Assembly: GCA_900546665.1 (NCBI GenBank)
Contig: URDY01000009.1
Span: 1-64,000, forward strand
Origin: an uncultured Paraprevotella sp.
Lineage (GTDB): Bacteria; Bacteroidota; Bacteroidia; Bacteroidales; Bacteroidaceae
Direction: 5' to 3'
Length of the DNA: 64,000 nt
The position numbers were made by a program, and so were the translations under genes. Below, piece after piece: positions 9,150 to 16,346 of this stretch. The stretch's first letter is position 1, and each line of letters opens with the position of its first letter. A model generated the notes under the pieces. It had not been told where the DNA came from, ran no database searches, and saw only the letters and a list, made by a program, of their open reading frames with translations.

Positions 9150-9623
9150 TTATTCGTGATGATAAGGTTCGTTGTTCAGGATAGTCATCGCCCGGTAGAT
9201 CTGTTCCGCGAAAATCAGACGGATCATCTGGTGGGAGAATGTCATGTTGGAGAGGGAGATCTTTTCCGGATAGGCAGCATACACGCGGGGAGAGAAACCG
9301 TAAGGGCCGCCGATGACAAAGACCAGGCGCTTGATGCCCGCAGTCATCTTTTTCTGTATCCAGGAGGCGAACTCCACTGAACGGAACGTCTTGCCGTGTT
9401 CGTCCAGCAGGACGACATTGTCGCCGGGCTGCAGGGCCTTGAACAACAGGTCGGCCTCCTTCTCCTTCTGGATGTCGGCCGACAGGCTTTTGGTATTCTT
9501 GAGTTCCGGAATGATCTCGATGTCCATGGGCAGGTAATGTCTGATACGGTTAAGATAATCGTCAATGCCTGCTCCGAAATGCGGACTGGTGGTTTTGCCG
9601 ATGGCGAGTAAGACTATTTTCAT
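9150..9623 (-). CDS. rlmH: 23S rRNA (pseudouridine1915-N3)-methyltransferase RlmH
   Basis: This 157-residue protein has the normal RlmH length and hallmarks: the opening MKIVLLAIGKT, the SAM-binding knot region with FVIGGPYGFS, and the C-terminal SHQMIRLIFAEQIYRA and NNEPYHHE. It methylates N3 of pseudouridine 1915 in helix 69 of 23S rRNA on the assembled 70S ribosome. It is the last gene of a probable lacI-nhaC-rlmH transcript (30-base gap after the antiporter). It is a housekeeping gene; its co-transcription with the antiporter and regulator is likely positional. Confidence 0.95.
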   Translation of the reverse strand: MKIVLLAIGKTTSPHFGAGIDDYLNRIRHYLPMDIEIIPELKNTKSLSADIQKEKEADLLFKALQPGDNVVLLDEHGKTFRSVEFASWIQKKMTAGIKRLVFVIGGPYGFSPRVYAAYPEKISLSNMTFSHQMIRLIFAEQIYRAMTILNNEPYHHE

Positions 9624-9653
9624 ATTGATGTGACAGTTTGCCGGTATGTTTTT

Positions 9654-10937
9654 TCAGGAATATTTCTTGGGATATCTGAAGAGGATGCTGGCCAGCGCGG
9701 TCAGTCCCATCAGGAACGGATAATAAAGATAGGGCAGGATGCTGACAGGGTTCAGCGAGGCCAGTCCGGCAGCCATCAGCATCTGGGCGCCGTATGGTAT
9801 CAGCCCCTGTGTGAAACAGGAGAAGGTATCCAGGATGCTGGCGCTTTTCCGCTTGTCCACACCGTATTTCTCCGCAATGTCGTTGGCCAGAGGACCTACC
9901 GTGATGATGGCCACCGTGTTGTTGGCCGTACAGAGGTTGATCAGGCTGATCAGGGCGGCTATGCTCAGTTCCGCACCCCGTTTGGTGCTGATATGTCCCG
10001 TCAGGATGCGCAGCAGATAGTCGATACCCCCGTTGTGGCGGATCAGTTCCATCAGGCCGCCGGCCAGCATGGTGATGATGATCAGTTCGCCCATGTCGGT
10101 AATGCCCTTTCCCATGGCCGAGAACCACTCAAACAGACCGTACGATTCAGTCAGCATGCCGATCACGCCGCTCAATATCAGACCCAGTGTCAGCACGATC
10201 ATCACGTTCATTCCGATGACGGCCGTGAGCAGGACGACCAGGTAAGGAATGACCTTCACCCAGTTGATGTCCGGAATGGCCTGCGGGCTCTGGATGTGTA
10301 CGCCCATCAGGATATAAAGCATGAAGGTGACTGCCGCAGCCGGAATCACGATCTGCGAGTTGACCTTAAACTTGTCGCTCAGTTTGCAGCCCTGCGTACG
10401 GGTGGCCGTAATGGTCGTGTCGGAAATGAACGACAGGTTGTCGCCGAAGAAGGAACCGCCCACCACGATGGCCACCAGCTGGGCCACGTCGGCATGGGTT
10501 TCCTGGGCGATACCGGCCGCAATGGGCGTCAGGGCAACGATCGTACCTACCGACGTACCGATGGACAGCGAAATGAAGCAGGCAGCCAGAAAGATACCTC
10601 CCAGCAGCAGATTGTCCGGCAGGAGTTTCAGCGAGAGGTTGACGGTTTCGTCTATTGCCCCCATGGCCTTGGCGGAAGCCGCGAACGCGCCGGCCAGAAT
10701 GAAGATCCAGATCATCAGCATCAGGTTGGACTTGCCGGCCCCTTTCGAAAAGAGCGTGATCCGTTTGTCAAGCGGAAGGCCCCGCGTGACCGCGATGCCA
10801 TACATGGCCGATACCGTAAAGGCCACGGTGATCGGCACCTTATAGAAGTCGCCCGCTATCAGGCTTGATACCAGATAGACGATTACAAACACAATAAGCG
10901 GGCTGAGCGCAAAGAATCCTTGTTGGTGTTTATTCAT
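9654..10937 (-). CDS. NhaC-family Na+/H+ antiporter
   Basis: This 427-residue inner-membrane protein has about 10-12 hydrophobic segments. Recognisable NhaC-superfamily elements are SIGTSVGTIVALTPIAAGIA and GGSFFGDNLSFISDTTITAT, the conserved transport core, and CTANNTVAIITVGPLA in the second half. The family exchanges Na+ (or organic solutes) for protons. The start codon is 3 bases from the end of the LacI gene, so both are almost surely on one transcript and the regulator may control the transporter. A solute role linked to sugar-acid use is possible but not shown. Long antisense ORFs here (for example 9630-10868) are shadows. Confidence 0.85.
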   Translation of the reverse strand: MNKHQQGFFALSPLIVFVIVYLVSSLIAGDFYKVPITVAFTVSAMYGIAVTRGLPLDKRITLFSKGAGKSNLMLMIWIFILAGAFAASAKAMGAIDETVNLSLKLLPDNLLLGGIFLAACFISLSIGTSVGTIVALTPIAAGIAQETHADVAQLVAIVVGGSFFGDNLSFISDTTITATRTQGCKLSDKFKVNSQIVIPAAAVTFMLYILMGVHIQSPQAIPDINWVKVIPYLVVLLTAVIGMNVMIVLTLGLILSGVIGMLTESYGLFEWFSAMGKGITDMGELIIITMLAGGLMELIRHNGGIDYLLRILTGHISTKRGAELSIAALISLINLCTANNTVAIITVGPLANDIAEKYGVDKRKSASILDTFSCFTQGLIPYGAQMLMAAGLASLNPVSILPYLYYPFLMGLTALASILFRYPKKYS

Positions 10938-10940
10938 TCC

Positions 10941-12023
10941 TTATTTTTCGTCGTGAGTGTAAAAAATGTAGTTTTCGGCAGTAAGAAGCTCCAGCGGCAT
11001 GTAGTTGTTGCGTGAAACTTCTTTCTTTAGGACCAGATGGTTGAACAGCGCCTTGACGCAGCTGTAACCCTGTTTCCAGGGATGCTGGGCAATGATGAAG
11101 TCAATGCTGCCGTTGCGAAGACATGCCGTGTTGCGGTCGATCATGTCATAACCGAAAAGATGGGCATCGGTGAAACCGTGCTTTTCGAAATACTCTCCGA
11201 GGATATAAGCCCTGGAGCAGAAGGTGATGCAGTGCCGCACATGAGGATGGGCCGCAAAAAAACGCTCGGTCTCCTTTTCCAGCTCATCTTCCGGGATATC
11301 GGCAGGCAACGGCAGTTCCAGAATGCGGCAGTCCGGAAACTTTTCGGCCATGTACTGTTTGAATCCCGTTTCGCGCTGGGCCTGCTGCCGTGAGGCTACC
11401 TTGCCGTTGAGCATCAGCTTCATCAGCATGATTTCGTTGGCCTGCGAGGCCTGCATCATGAAGATACGGCCGGCGAAATAACCGCTCCGGTGTGCGTCCT
11501 GTCCGAAGTAGGCTATGGCGGGCAGCTCCGGCATGTTGGAGTCCAGAAAGACGTAAGGGATCTGCTTGTCCGTAAGCGCCAGACAGAAATCGCAGGTGAA
11601 TTGCCGGTCCTGCGGTACGATGATGACCCCGTCGGGCTGGCATTCGAGTGTTTCCTTTGACTTTTTGAGGAAAGAGTCTGCATCGAACTGCGCGTAATAA
11701 TGGATGACAAGCGACAGATGGAAATCGTTCCGGTTGATGACGGCCTGCTGCAAGCCTTTTTCTATCTCCGTCCAGTAAGCGTTGCTGTCATGATCGGGAA
11801 GCAGGCAGTGAAGCGTATATTTCCGGTTTGAAGCCAGGGCGCTGGCATACATGTTCGGCTTGTAGTTGATTTCCCGGAGTACGCTTTCCACTTTCTTGCG
11901 TGCTCTGGCCGACACATTCGGGCGGTTGTGCAGCACTCTGTCAACCGTACCTACGGAAACACCCGCTTTCTCCGCAATATCCTTGATTCTGATCTTTTCT
12001 GTAGAATGAACTTCCCAAACCAT
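10941..12023 (-). CDS. LacI-family transcriptional regulator
   Basis: The 360-residue protein has an N-terminal LacI helix-turn-helix (IRIKDIAEKAGVSVGTVDRV at about 11-30, then LHNRPNVSARAR), a hinge with YKPNMYASALAS, and a periplasmic-binding-protein-like sensor domain to the C-terminus (VIIVPQDR, FLDSNMPE, YFGQDAHRSGYFAG). The GTVDRVLHNRP variant is typical of Bacteroidetes LacI proteins sensing sugars. It is divergent from kdgK-eda and upstream of nhaC in the same transcript, so it probably controls both units in response to a uronate or ketodeoxy sugar acid. The effector is inferred from context only. Confidence 0.9.
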   Translation of the reverse strand: MVWEVHSTEKIRIKDIAEKAGVSVGTVDRVLHNRPNVSARARKKVESVLREINYKPNMYASALASNRKYTLHCLLPDHDSNAYWTEIEKGLQQAVINRNDFHLSLVIHYYAQFDADSFLKKSKETLECQPDGVIIVPQDRQFTCDFCLALTDKQIPYVFLDSNMPELPAIAYFGQDAHRSGYFAGRIFMMQASQANEIMLMKLMLNGKVASRQQAQRETGFKQYMAEKFPDCRILELPLPADIPEDELEKETERFFAAHPHVRHCITFCSRAYILGEYFEKHGFTDAHLFGYDMIDRNTACLRNGSIDFIIAQHPWKQGYSCVKALFNHLVLKKEVSRNNYMPLELLTAENYIFYTHDEK

Positions 12024-12051
12024 GATTTACAAATGCCCTATAAAACTAATA

Positions 12052-12175
12052 CAAATATAATATGCGAAGATACGCAATAAATCTGTGCTTTTAAATCAAA
12101 AAATATAAAAAGATGTTTTTCGCTGACAATTTTGGAGATAATGCGCATGATTTTCAAAAGATTTATTTAATTTTG
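12052..12175. promoter_or_regulatory. Divergent promoter region between LacI gene and kdgK-eda
   Basis: On the minus strand TATATTTG (bases 12052-12059) fits the -7 box for the LacI gene. On the plus strand TAATTTTG (12168-12175) fits the -7 box for kdgK. Between them are two dyads that could be LacI-type operators: TGCG-N6-CGCA (about 12062-12075) and the palindrome ATGCGCAT (12141-12148). The -33 boxes are poor on both sides. Operator function is inferred. Confidence 0.45.
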
Positions 12176-12242
12176 TACGCTTAAAATAAAAACTGTGTGG
12201 GTTAACAGAAAAATATTCAGTGAAGATTTTAAATTTTGACTT

Positions 12243-13265
12243 ATGGGAAAAATCGTAACTATGGGAGAAATCATGCTTCGTTTGTCTACTCCGGGACAGA
12301 CCCGTTTTGTACAGACTGATACGTTCGACATCAATTACGGCGGCGGCGAAGCCAATGTGGCCGTAAGCTGTGCCAACTACGGACATGATGCCTATTTCGT
12401 TTCCAAGCTGCCCAAGCATGAGATCGGTCAGGCTGCTGTCAATGCCTTGCGCCGTTATGGTGTGAACACCGATTACATCACGCGTGGCGGTAACCGTGTA
12501 GGAATCTATTATCTGGAGACAGGAGCGTCCATGCGCCCCTCCAAAGTGATATACGACCGTGCCGGATCAGCCATTGCTGAGGCACGTCCTGAGGATTTTG
12601 ATTTTGATGCGATCATGGAAGGAGCCGACTGGTTCCACTGGAGCGGTATCACACCCGCCATTTCCGACCAGAGCGCCGAGTGTCTGCGTCTGGCCTGCAT
12701 CGCTGCCAAGAAGCATGGCGTAACCGTATCATGCGACCTTAACTTCCGCAAGAAACTGTGGACTTCAGAGAAGGCACAGAGCATCATGAAACCGTTGATG
12801 CAGTATGTGGATGTCTGCATCGGTAACGAGGAAGATGCAGAACTTTGTCTGGGCTTCAAGCCGGATGCCGACGTGGAAGGCGGAAGCACCGATGCCGAAG
12901 GCTACAAGGGCATTTTCAAGGGCATGATGGACACATTTGGTTTTAAATATGTCATTTCCACTCTGCGTGAGTCCATTTCAGCCACTCACAACGGCTGGAA
13001 GGCCATGATCTACAACGGCAGCGAGTTCTACGTATCCAAGCATTACGACATCGATCCGATCATCGACCGTGTAGGTGGAGGCGACTCATTCTCCGGCGGT
13101 ATCATCCACGGTTTGCTGACCATGCCGACCCAGGCCGAAGCATTGGAATTTGCCGTAGCAGCTTCTGCCCTGAAGCACACCATTCCGGGCGACTTCAACA
13201 TGGTGTCAGCCGAAGAAGTGGCTGCATTGGCAGGAGGTTCAGCCAACGGACGCGTACAGCGCTAA
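12243..13265 (+). CDS. kdgK: 2-dehydro-3-deoxygluconokinase (PfkB-family sugar kinase)
   Basis: The 340-residue PfkB/ribokinase-fold protein opens with KIVTMGEIMLRLSTPG and has NYGGGEANVAVSCANYG (substrate and lid region). The C-terminal signature DRVGGGDSFSGG (about 277-288) contains the catalytic Asp of the GxGD motif. It phosphorylates 2-keto-3-deoxygluconate to KDPG with ATP in the cytosol. It lies 63 bases upstream of the KDPG aldolase gene, which makes the substrate assignment stronger than for an isolated PfkB kinase. Divergent from a LacI regulator. Confidence 0.88.
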   Translation: MGKIVTMGEIMLRLSTPGQTRFVQTDTFDINYGGGEANVAVSCANYGHDAYFVSKLPKHEIGQAAVNALRRYGVNTDYITRGGNRVGIYYLETGASMRPSKVIYDRAGSAIAEARPEDFDFDAIMEGADWFHWSGITPAISDQSAECLRLACIAAKKHGVTVSCDLNFRKKLWTSEKAQSIMKPLMQYVDVCIGNEEDAELCLGFKPDADVEGGSTDAEGYKGIFKGMMDTFGFKYVISTLRESISATHNGWKAMIYNGSEFYVSKHYDIDPIIDRVGGGDSFSGGIIHGLLTMPTQAEALEFAVAASALKHTIPGDFNMVSAEEVAALAGGSANGRVQR

Positions 13266-13328
13266 GCCAAGAGAGGGAGAGATCAAAAAGTAACGCAATC
13301 AACGTAAAATAAAGAATAGAAAAACAAA

Positions 13329-14000
13329 ATGGCTAAGTTTGATAAAATAGCAGTCATGCAGAAAATCGGTGAGACCGGTATGGTCCCCGTGTTCTATCAT
13401 AAAGATGCGGAAATCGCCAAGAAGGTCATCAAGGCCTGCTATGACGGTGGTGTCCGTGCGTTTGAGTTCACCAACCGTGGTGACTTTGCTCATGAAGTGT
13501 TTGCAGAATGTGTAAAGTATGCCGCAAAGGAATGTCCGGAACTGGCTCTGGGAGTAGGCTCCGTGGTAGACGCTCCTACGGCAGCGCTTTACATCCAGCT
13601 GGGCGCCTGCTTCATTGTAGGCCCGCTCTTCAATCCGGAAATTGCACCGGTCTGCAACCGTCGTCTCGTGCCTTACTGCCCCGGTTGCGGTACGGTATCA
13701 GAGATCGGCAAGGCACAGGAGTTGGGATGCGATCTTTGCAAAGTCTTCCCCGGCGACGTGTACGGTCCGGCTTTCGTCAAGGGTATGATGGCCCCCTGCC
13801 CATGGTCAAAGATCATGGTAACCGGCGGTGTGGCTCCTACGGAAGAGAATCTGACTGCATGGATCAAGGCCGGTGTTTACTGCGTCGGAATGGGTTCCAA
13901 ACTGTTCCCGAAAGAAGAAGTGGCAGCAGGCAACTGGCAGTACATTACCGACAAGTGTCGTGAGGCTCTCGGCTACATCTCAGCCGCACGTGGCAAATAA
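13329..14000 (+). CDS. eda: KDPG/KHG aldolase
   Basis: This 223-residue protein has the class I KDPG aldolase pattern: FEFTNRG with the catalytic Glu near 44, [14 protein letters not shown], and [15 protein letters not shown] with the Schiff-base Lys near 138, then [13 protein letters not shown] for phosphate binding. It splits KDPG into pyruvate and glyceraldehyde-3-phosphate, the last step of uronate breakdown after KdgK. It is slightly longer than E. coli Eda (213). It follows kdgK on the same transcript and is closed by a strong terminator. Confidence 0.92.
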   Translation: MAKFDKIAVMQKIGETGMVPVFYHKDAEIAKKVIKACYDGGVRAFEFTNRGDFAHEVFAECVKYAAKECPELALGVGSVVDAPTAALYIQLGACFIVGPLFNPEIAPVCNRRLVPYCPGCGTVSEIGKAQELGCDLCKVFPGDVYGPAFVKGMMAPCPWSKIMVTGGVAPTEENLTAWIKAGVYCVGMGSKLFPKEEVAAGNWQYITDKCREALGYISAARGK

Positions 14001-14030
14001 TGGAATAGAATCATATAACTGGATTTGAAG

Positions 14031-14086
14031 GACAGCGTTCCGGCGAGGCATGCACGATCATGCTTTCTCCGGACGCTGTCTTTTTA
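14031..14086 (+). terminator. Rho-independent terminator after eda
   Basis: GACAGCGTTCCGG (from 14031) pairs with CCGGACGCTGTC (ending 14080), followed by five T. The loop contains GCATG...CATGC, which can extend the stem. Confidence 0.85.
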
Positions 14087-14848
14087 TATCCCTGCATCGC
14101 AATCTTTCTCCCATGCAGGAGAGAGGAAGGGCGGGTATGAGATCCGCGATGTGAAAGACCGGTTTCCGATAAGTGTCATTCACAAAATCGGGGTCCCAGG
14201 AGTTACCCTAAATGTGGTTTTTTCCTACTTTGCCTTCACTCCTTCACACCATAGTGTAACAGATTGATACTGAATTAATAAGGCCGTGAATCCATGCTTT
14301 CACCCTCATTCACATGCTCTCTCACGCATTTCCGTGCCCGTAGAGGCACTGACCGGTATTTTCCGACCCTGAAAAAGTCTGGAAACACATGCCCTCAGCG
14401 GGGCTGTAAACCCCTTTCACGCCCATTCTGGCGTATCTTTTTCTGTCATTCCGTTTTGGTCGGATTGTTGTTCAAAAGTAAAGGACATCTTCCGGAAAAC
14501 TCGGCTTACTTTAAAAAAAGTAAGCTTTACTTTTTAAAAAGTAAGCCTTACTTTTTTGGAAATGTCATGATTTAAGAATTTCTGTTCAAAATAAAATTTT
14601 TCTTACAAATGCTGTTTTTCCTTGAAAAATGGCTTCGTGAAGGACTCGTGAAGGAGCGGTGAAGGAGATGGTTCACCCTGCATCCCGCATCCACACTGGG
14701 ATGTGAAGGGGTGAAGGGGTTTTTGAAGGTAGAAGAGTAGGGAGGAGGTGAAGGAGGAGATATGTGGAGAATGGCTGCTTGGGAGTGGAAATGTTTGTAT
14801 GGATTTATGTAAGTTAAAAATTGGGGATAAATGGACATATACCTGATT
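14087..14848. other. Non-coding, repeat-rich spacer between the uronate genes and the TIR gene
   Basis: Frames open here (14087-14267, 14294-14575 and a minus-strand frame at 14572-14838) encode low-complexity or signal-free peptides, and I do not accept them as genes. The stretch holds CCTTCAC motifs near 14231-14248, a cluster of palindromes at 14503-14557, and GTGAAGG motifs (the complement of CCTTCAC) at about 14636-14755. It looks like the boundary of an acquired segment or decayed DNA. Confidence 0.6.
14503..14557. repeat. Cluster of interleaved palindromes
   Basis: GCTTACTTT (14504-14512) pairs with AAAGTAAGC (14517-14525). TTACTTTTTAAAAAGTAA (14527-14544) is a perfect 18-bp palindrome. 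GGCTTACTTT (14503-14512) can also pair with AAAGTAAGCC (14538-14547). A CTTACTTTTTT run ends the cluster. Several alternative hairpins are possible. Confidence 0.8.
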
Positions 14849-15946
14849 TTAGTTTTTAATAAAAATCAGGTTTTCTACCACAGTCTTAAATGTTTCAAAT
14901 GTTCTTTTCTGTATTGCTATCTTTTGGGGAGTTTTTACGATTGTTATTTTTTCTCCTTTCGTAGAGGCTATCATGCTGGCTTTAGCTGTAGAGCCACCTT
15001 TTCCCGTTATCGCTGCAATAAAGCCTGCTGCAAATATTGCGCCTCTAACTGTCAGGTTGGCTGCCTCATTAATTGTTTCTGCATTTTTCTCTATATACGA
15101 AAGTTCAAACTTTACTTTATTTACTTCTTTCTGAATAAACAAAACTTCGCTAATATCATCAAGACAAAAGTATAGATACATTTTAAGAAGAATGATAACA
15201 ATACTAATTATACGTTCTGTTTTTGTTCCATCTTCTTTTATGTCGGAGACTAATCTTTCGATCCTTGACCGGCGAACATTATAATTGCGTTCTTCTGACA
15301 GGTTTTGAAGTCGCACTATATATTTATTTAAAGTCTTGTAGCCAGTTTCAGAATCACAATTGAGTATTTTTATTAATGAAGTAAAGTTTTCAGCGGAAGA
15401 TTTTATGTTTTTTGAGTTGAAAAGGGATAATACCTTCTCTGATAACAAATCATTATTGATTTTCTGTTCATTAGGGATCTTCTTCAATGTAACAGATGTG
15501 TCAACAATTACAACATCAGTTTTTATGTTTTTAATCGTTGTAACCAAATCTCTTAATGTTTTCTCTCTATCTTCGTAATATTTCAAAAAATGAATTCTAA
15601 TAAGGTTAAGTCGAATGTCCTTGTGATAATCACTTTTGTCTAATTTTACAGGAATAATATGTTTTTTATGGGTAATGGCATAAGCTATTTCGTTAGCAGT
15701 GTTGGCTGAAGCATTTGCTCTTTCTGATGCGATGTATAAGAAAATATTACATTCATTGATGGCGTCTTCTATTTGTTGACACCATCCTTTTGTTGATATT
15801 AAACCATATTCATCAATCCAACGTTCTATGTGATTGTCATCAAGAACTTTAATAATTTCTGAGATTGCATTTCCCGGAATTACACGACCATTAATATCAC
15901 GATAATCACCGCTTGCATGACTTATGAATACTTTATTTTTTCCCAT
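14849..15946 (-). CDS. TIR-domain protein, candidate NADase defence effector
   Basis: This 365-residue protein has an N-terminal TIR domain (about 1-140). It opens KVFISHASGD, has a variable loop with ERWIDEYGLISTKGWCQQIE, and has ASERANASANTANEIAYA, whose Glu 86 is at the position of the catalytic Glu of NAD-cleaving TIRs. The remainder (150-365) is unassigned. It has a helical part, a hydrophobic stretch ISIVIILLKMYLYFCL (about 247-262) and a Gly/Ala-rich segment TVRGAIFAAGFIAAITG (about 299-315) that could insert into a membrane or oligomerise. It is very AT-rich. It stands beside the methyltransferase-helicase operon on the opposite strand. No obvious partner producing a signal nucleotide is adjacent. 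Defence function is an inference from the family. Confidence 0.75.
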   Translation of the reverse strand: MGKNKVFISHASGDYRDINGRVIPGNAISEIIKVLDDNHIERWIDEYGLISTKGWCQQIEDAINECNIFLYIASERANASANTANEIAYAITHKKHIIPVKLDKSDYHKDIRLNLIRIHFLKYYEDREKTLRDLVTTIKNIKTDVVIVDTSVTLKKIPNEQKINNDLLSEKVLSLFNSKNIKSSAENFTSLIKILNCDSETGYKTLNKYIVRLQNLSEERNYNVRRSRIERLVSDIKEDGTKTERIISIVIILLKMYLYFCLDDISEVLFIQKEVNKVKFELSYIEKNAETINEAANLTVRGAIFAAGFIAAITGKGGSTAKASMIASTKGEKITIVKTPQKIAIQKRTFETFKTVVENLIFIKN

Positions 15947-16003
15947 ATTTTAAATGCTTTAATTTCGTAATACCATTTTTATGGTAAAGACCTAAAATGT
16001 CGA

Positions 16004-16279
16004 TTAAAATATACATTGCCGTTTCAGAAGATTCATTTGACCAAGTGTGCCATAATAATTAAATAAATCTCCATTAAGCATGGTAAAAGTACAAATAAAA
16101 TTTGACCAAGTTATGTTTTCAGGTGTAATATTTTCAATTATGGAACAATTTGACGTATTTTTATCTGGCGTAATTGATTCAATATTGGAATATGAAAAAT
16201 TAGAGTATATTATTGTTTTTACTGTCGAATGAGTGTCTGATAAAAGGATATAGAACGTATGAAATTTTGTTGTGTATGA
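16004..16279 (-). pseudogene. Possible C-terminal gene remnant upstream of the TIR gene
   Basis: In 15947-16346 no complete gene is visible. One minus-strand frame is open for about 91 codons, ending at a stop at 16004-16006, with no usable start. It would end TLGQMNLLKRQCIF and contains repeated NITPEN/SITPDKN-like strings. Two direct copies of ATTTGACCAAGT (16035-16046 and 16100-16111) fall inside. It may be the tail of a deleted neighbour of the TIR gene or a chance frame in AT-rich DNA. Confidence 0.25.
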
Positions 16280-16296
16280 CTATTTTCTTATATTTG
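16266..16296 (+). promoter_or_regulatory. Strong-consensus Bacteroides promoter for the methyltransferase operon
   Basis: TTTG (16266-16269), a 19-base spacer and TATATTTG (16289-16296) match the Bacteroides -33/-7 consensus. Transcription would start near 16303, giving a leader of about 43 bases before the ATG at 16347. Confidence 0.7.
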
Positions 16297-16346
16297 TATA
16301 TCCATCGGTTGATAGAAGTGGATAGGTATAAATGTTTTAAATAGGT

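Noticed and set aside
9630..10868. 412-codon plus-strand frame
   Set aside because: It lies antisense to the clear NhaC antiporter gene, and its translation is low-complexity (Gln/Asp/His/Arg-rich), an artefact of opposite-strand codon use.
14025..14575. Two plus-strand frames of 80 and 93 codons after eda
   Set aside because: The first includes the eda terminator hairpin, the second is basic and low in structure and runs through the palindrome cluster; no RBS or family signature.
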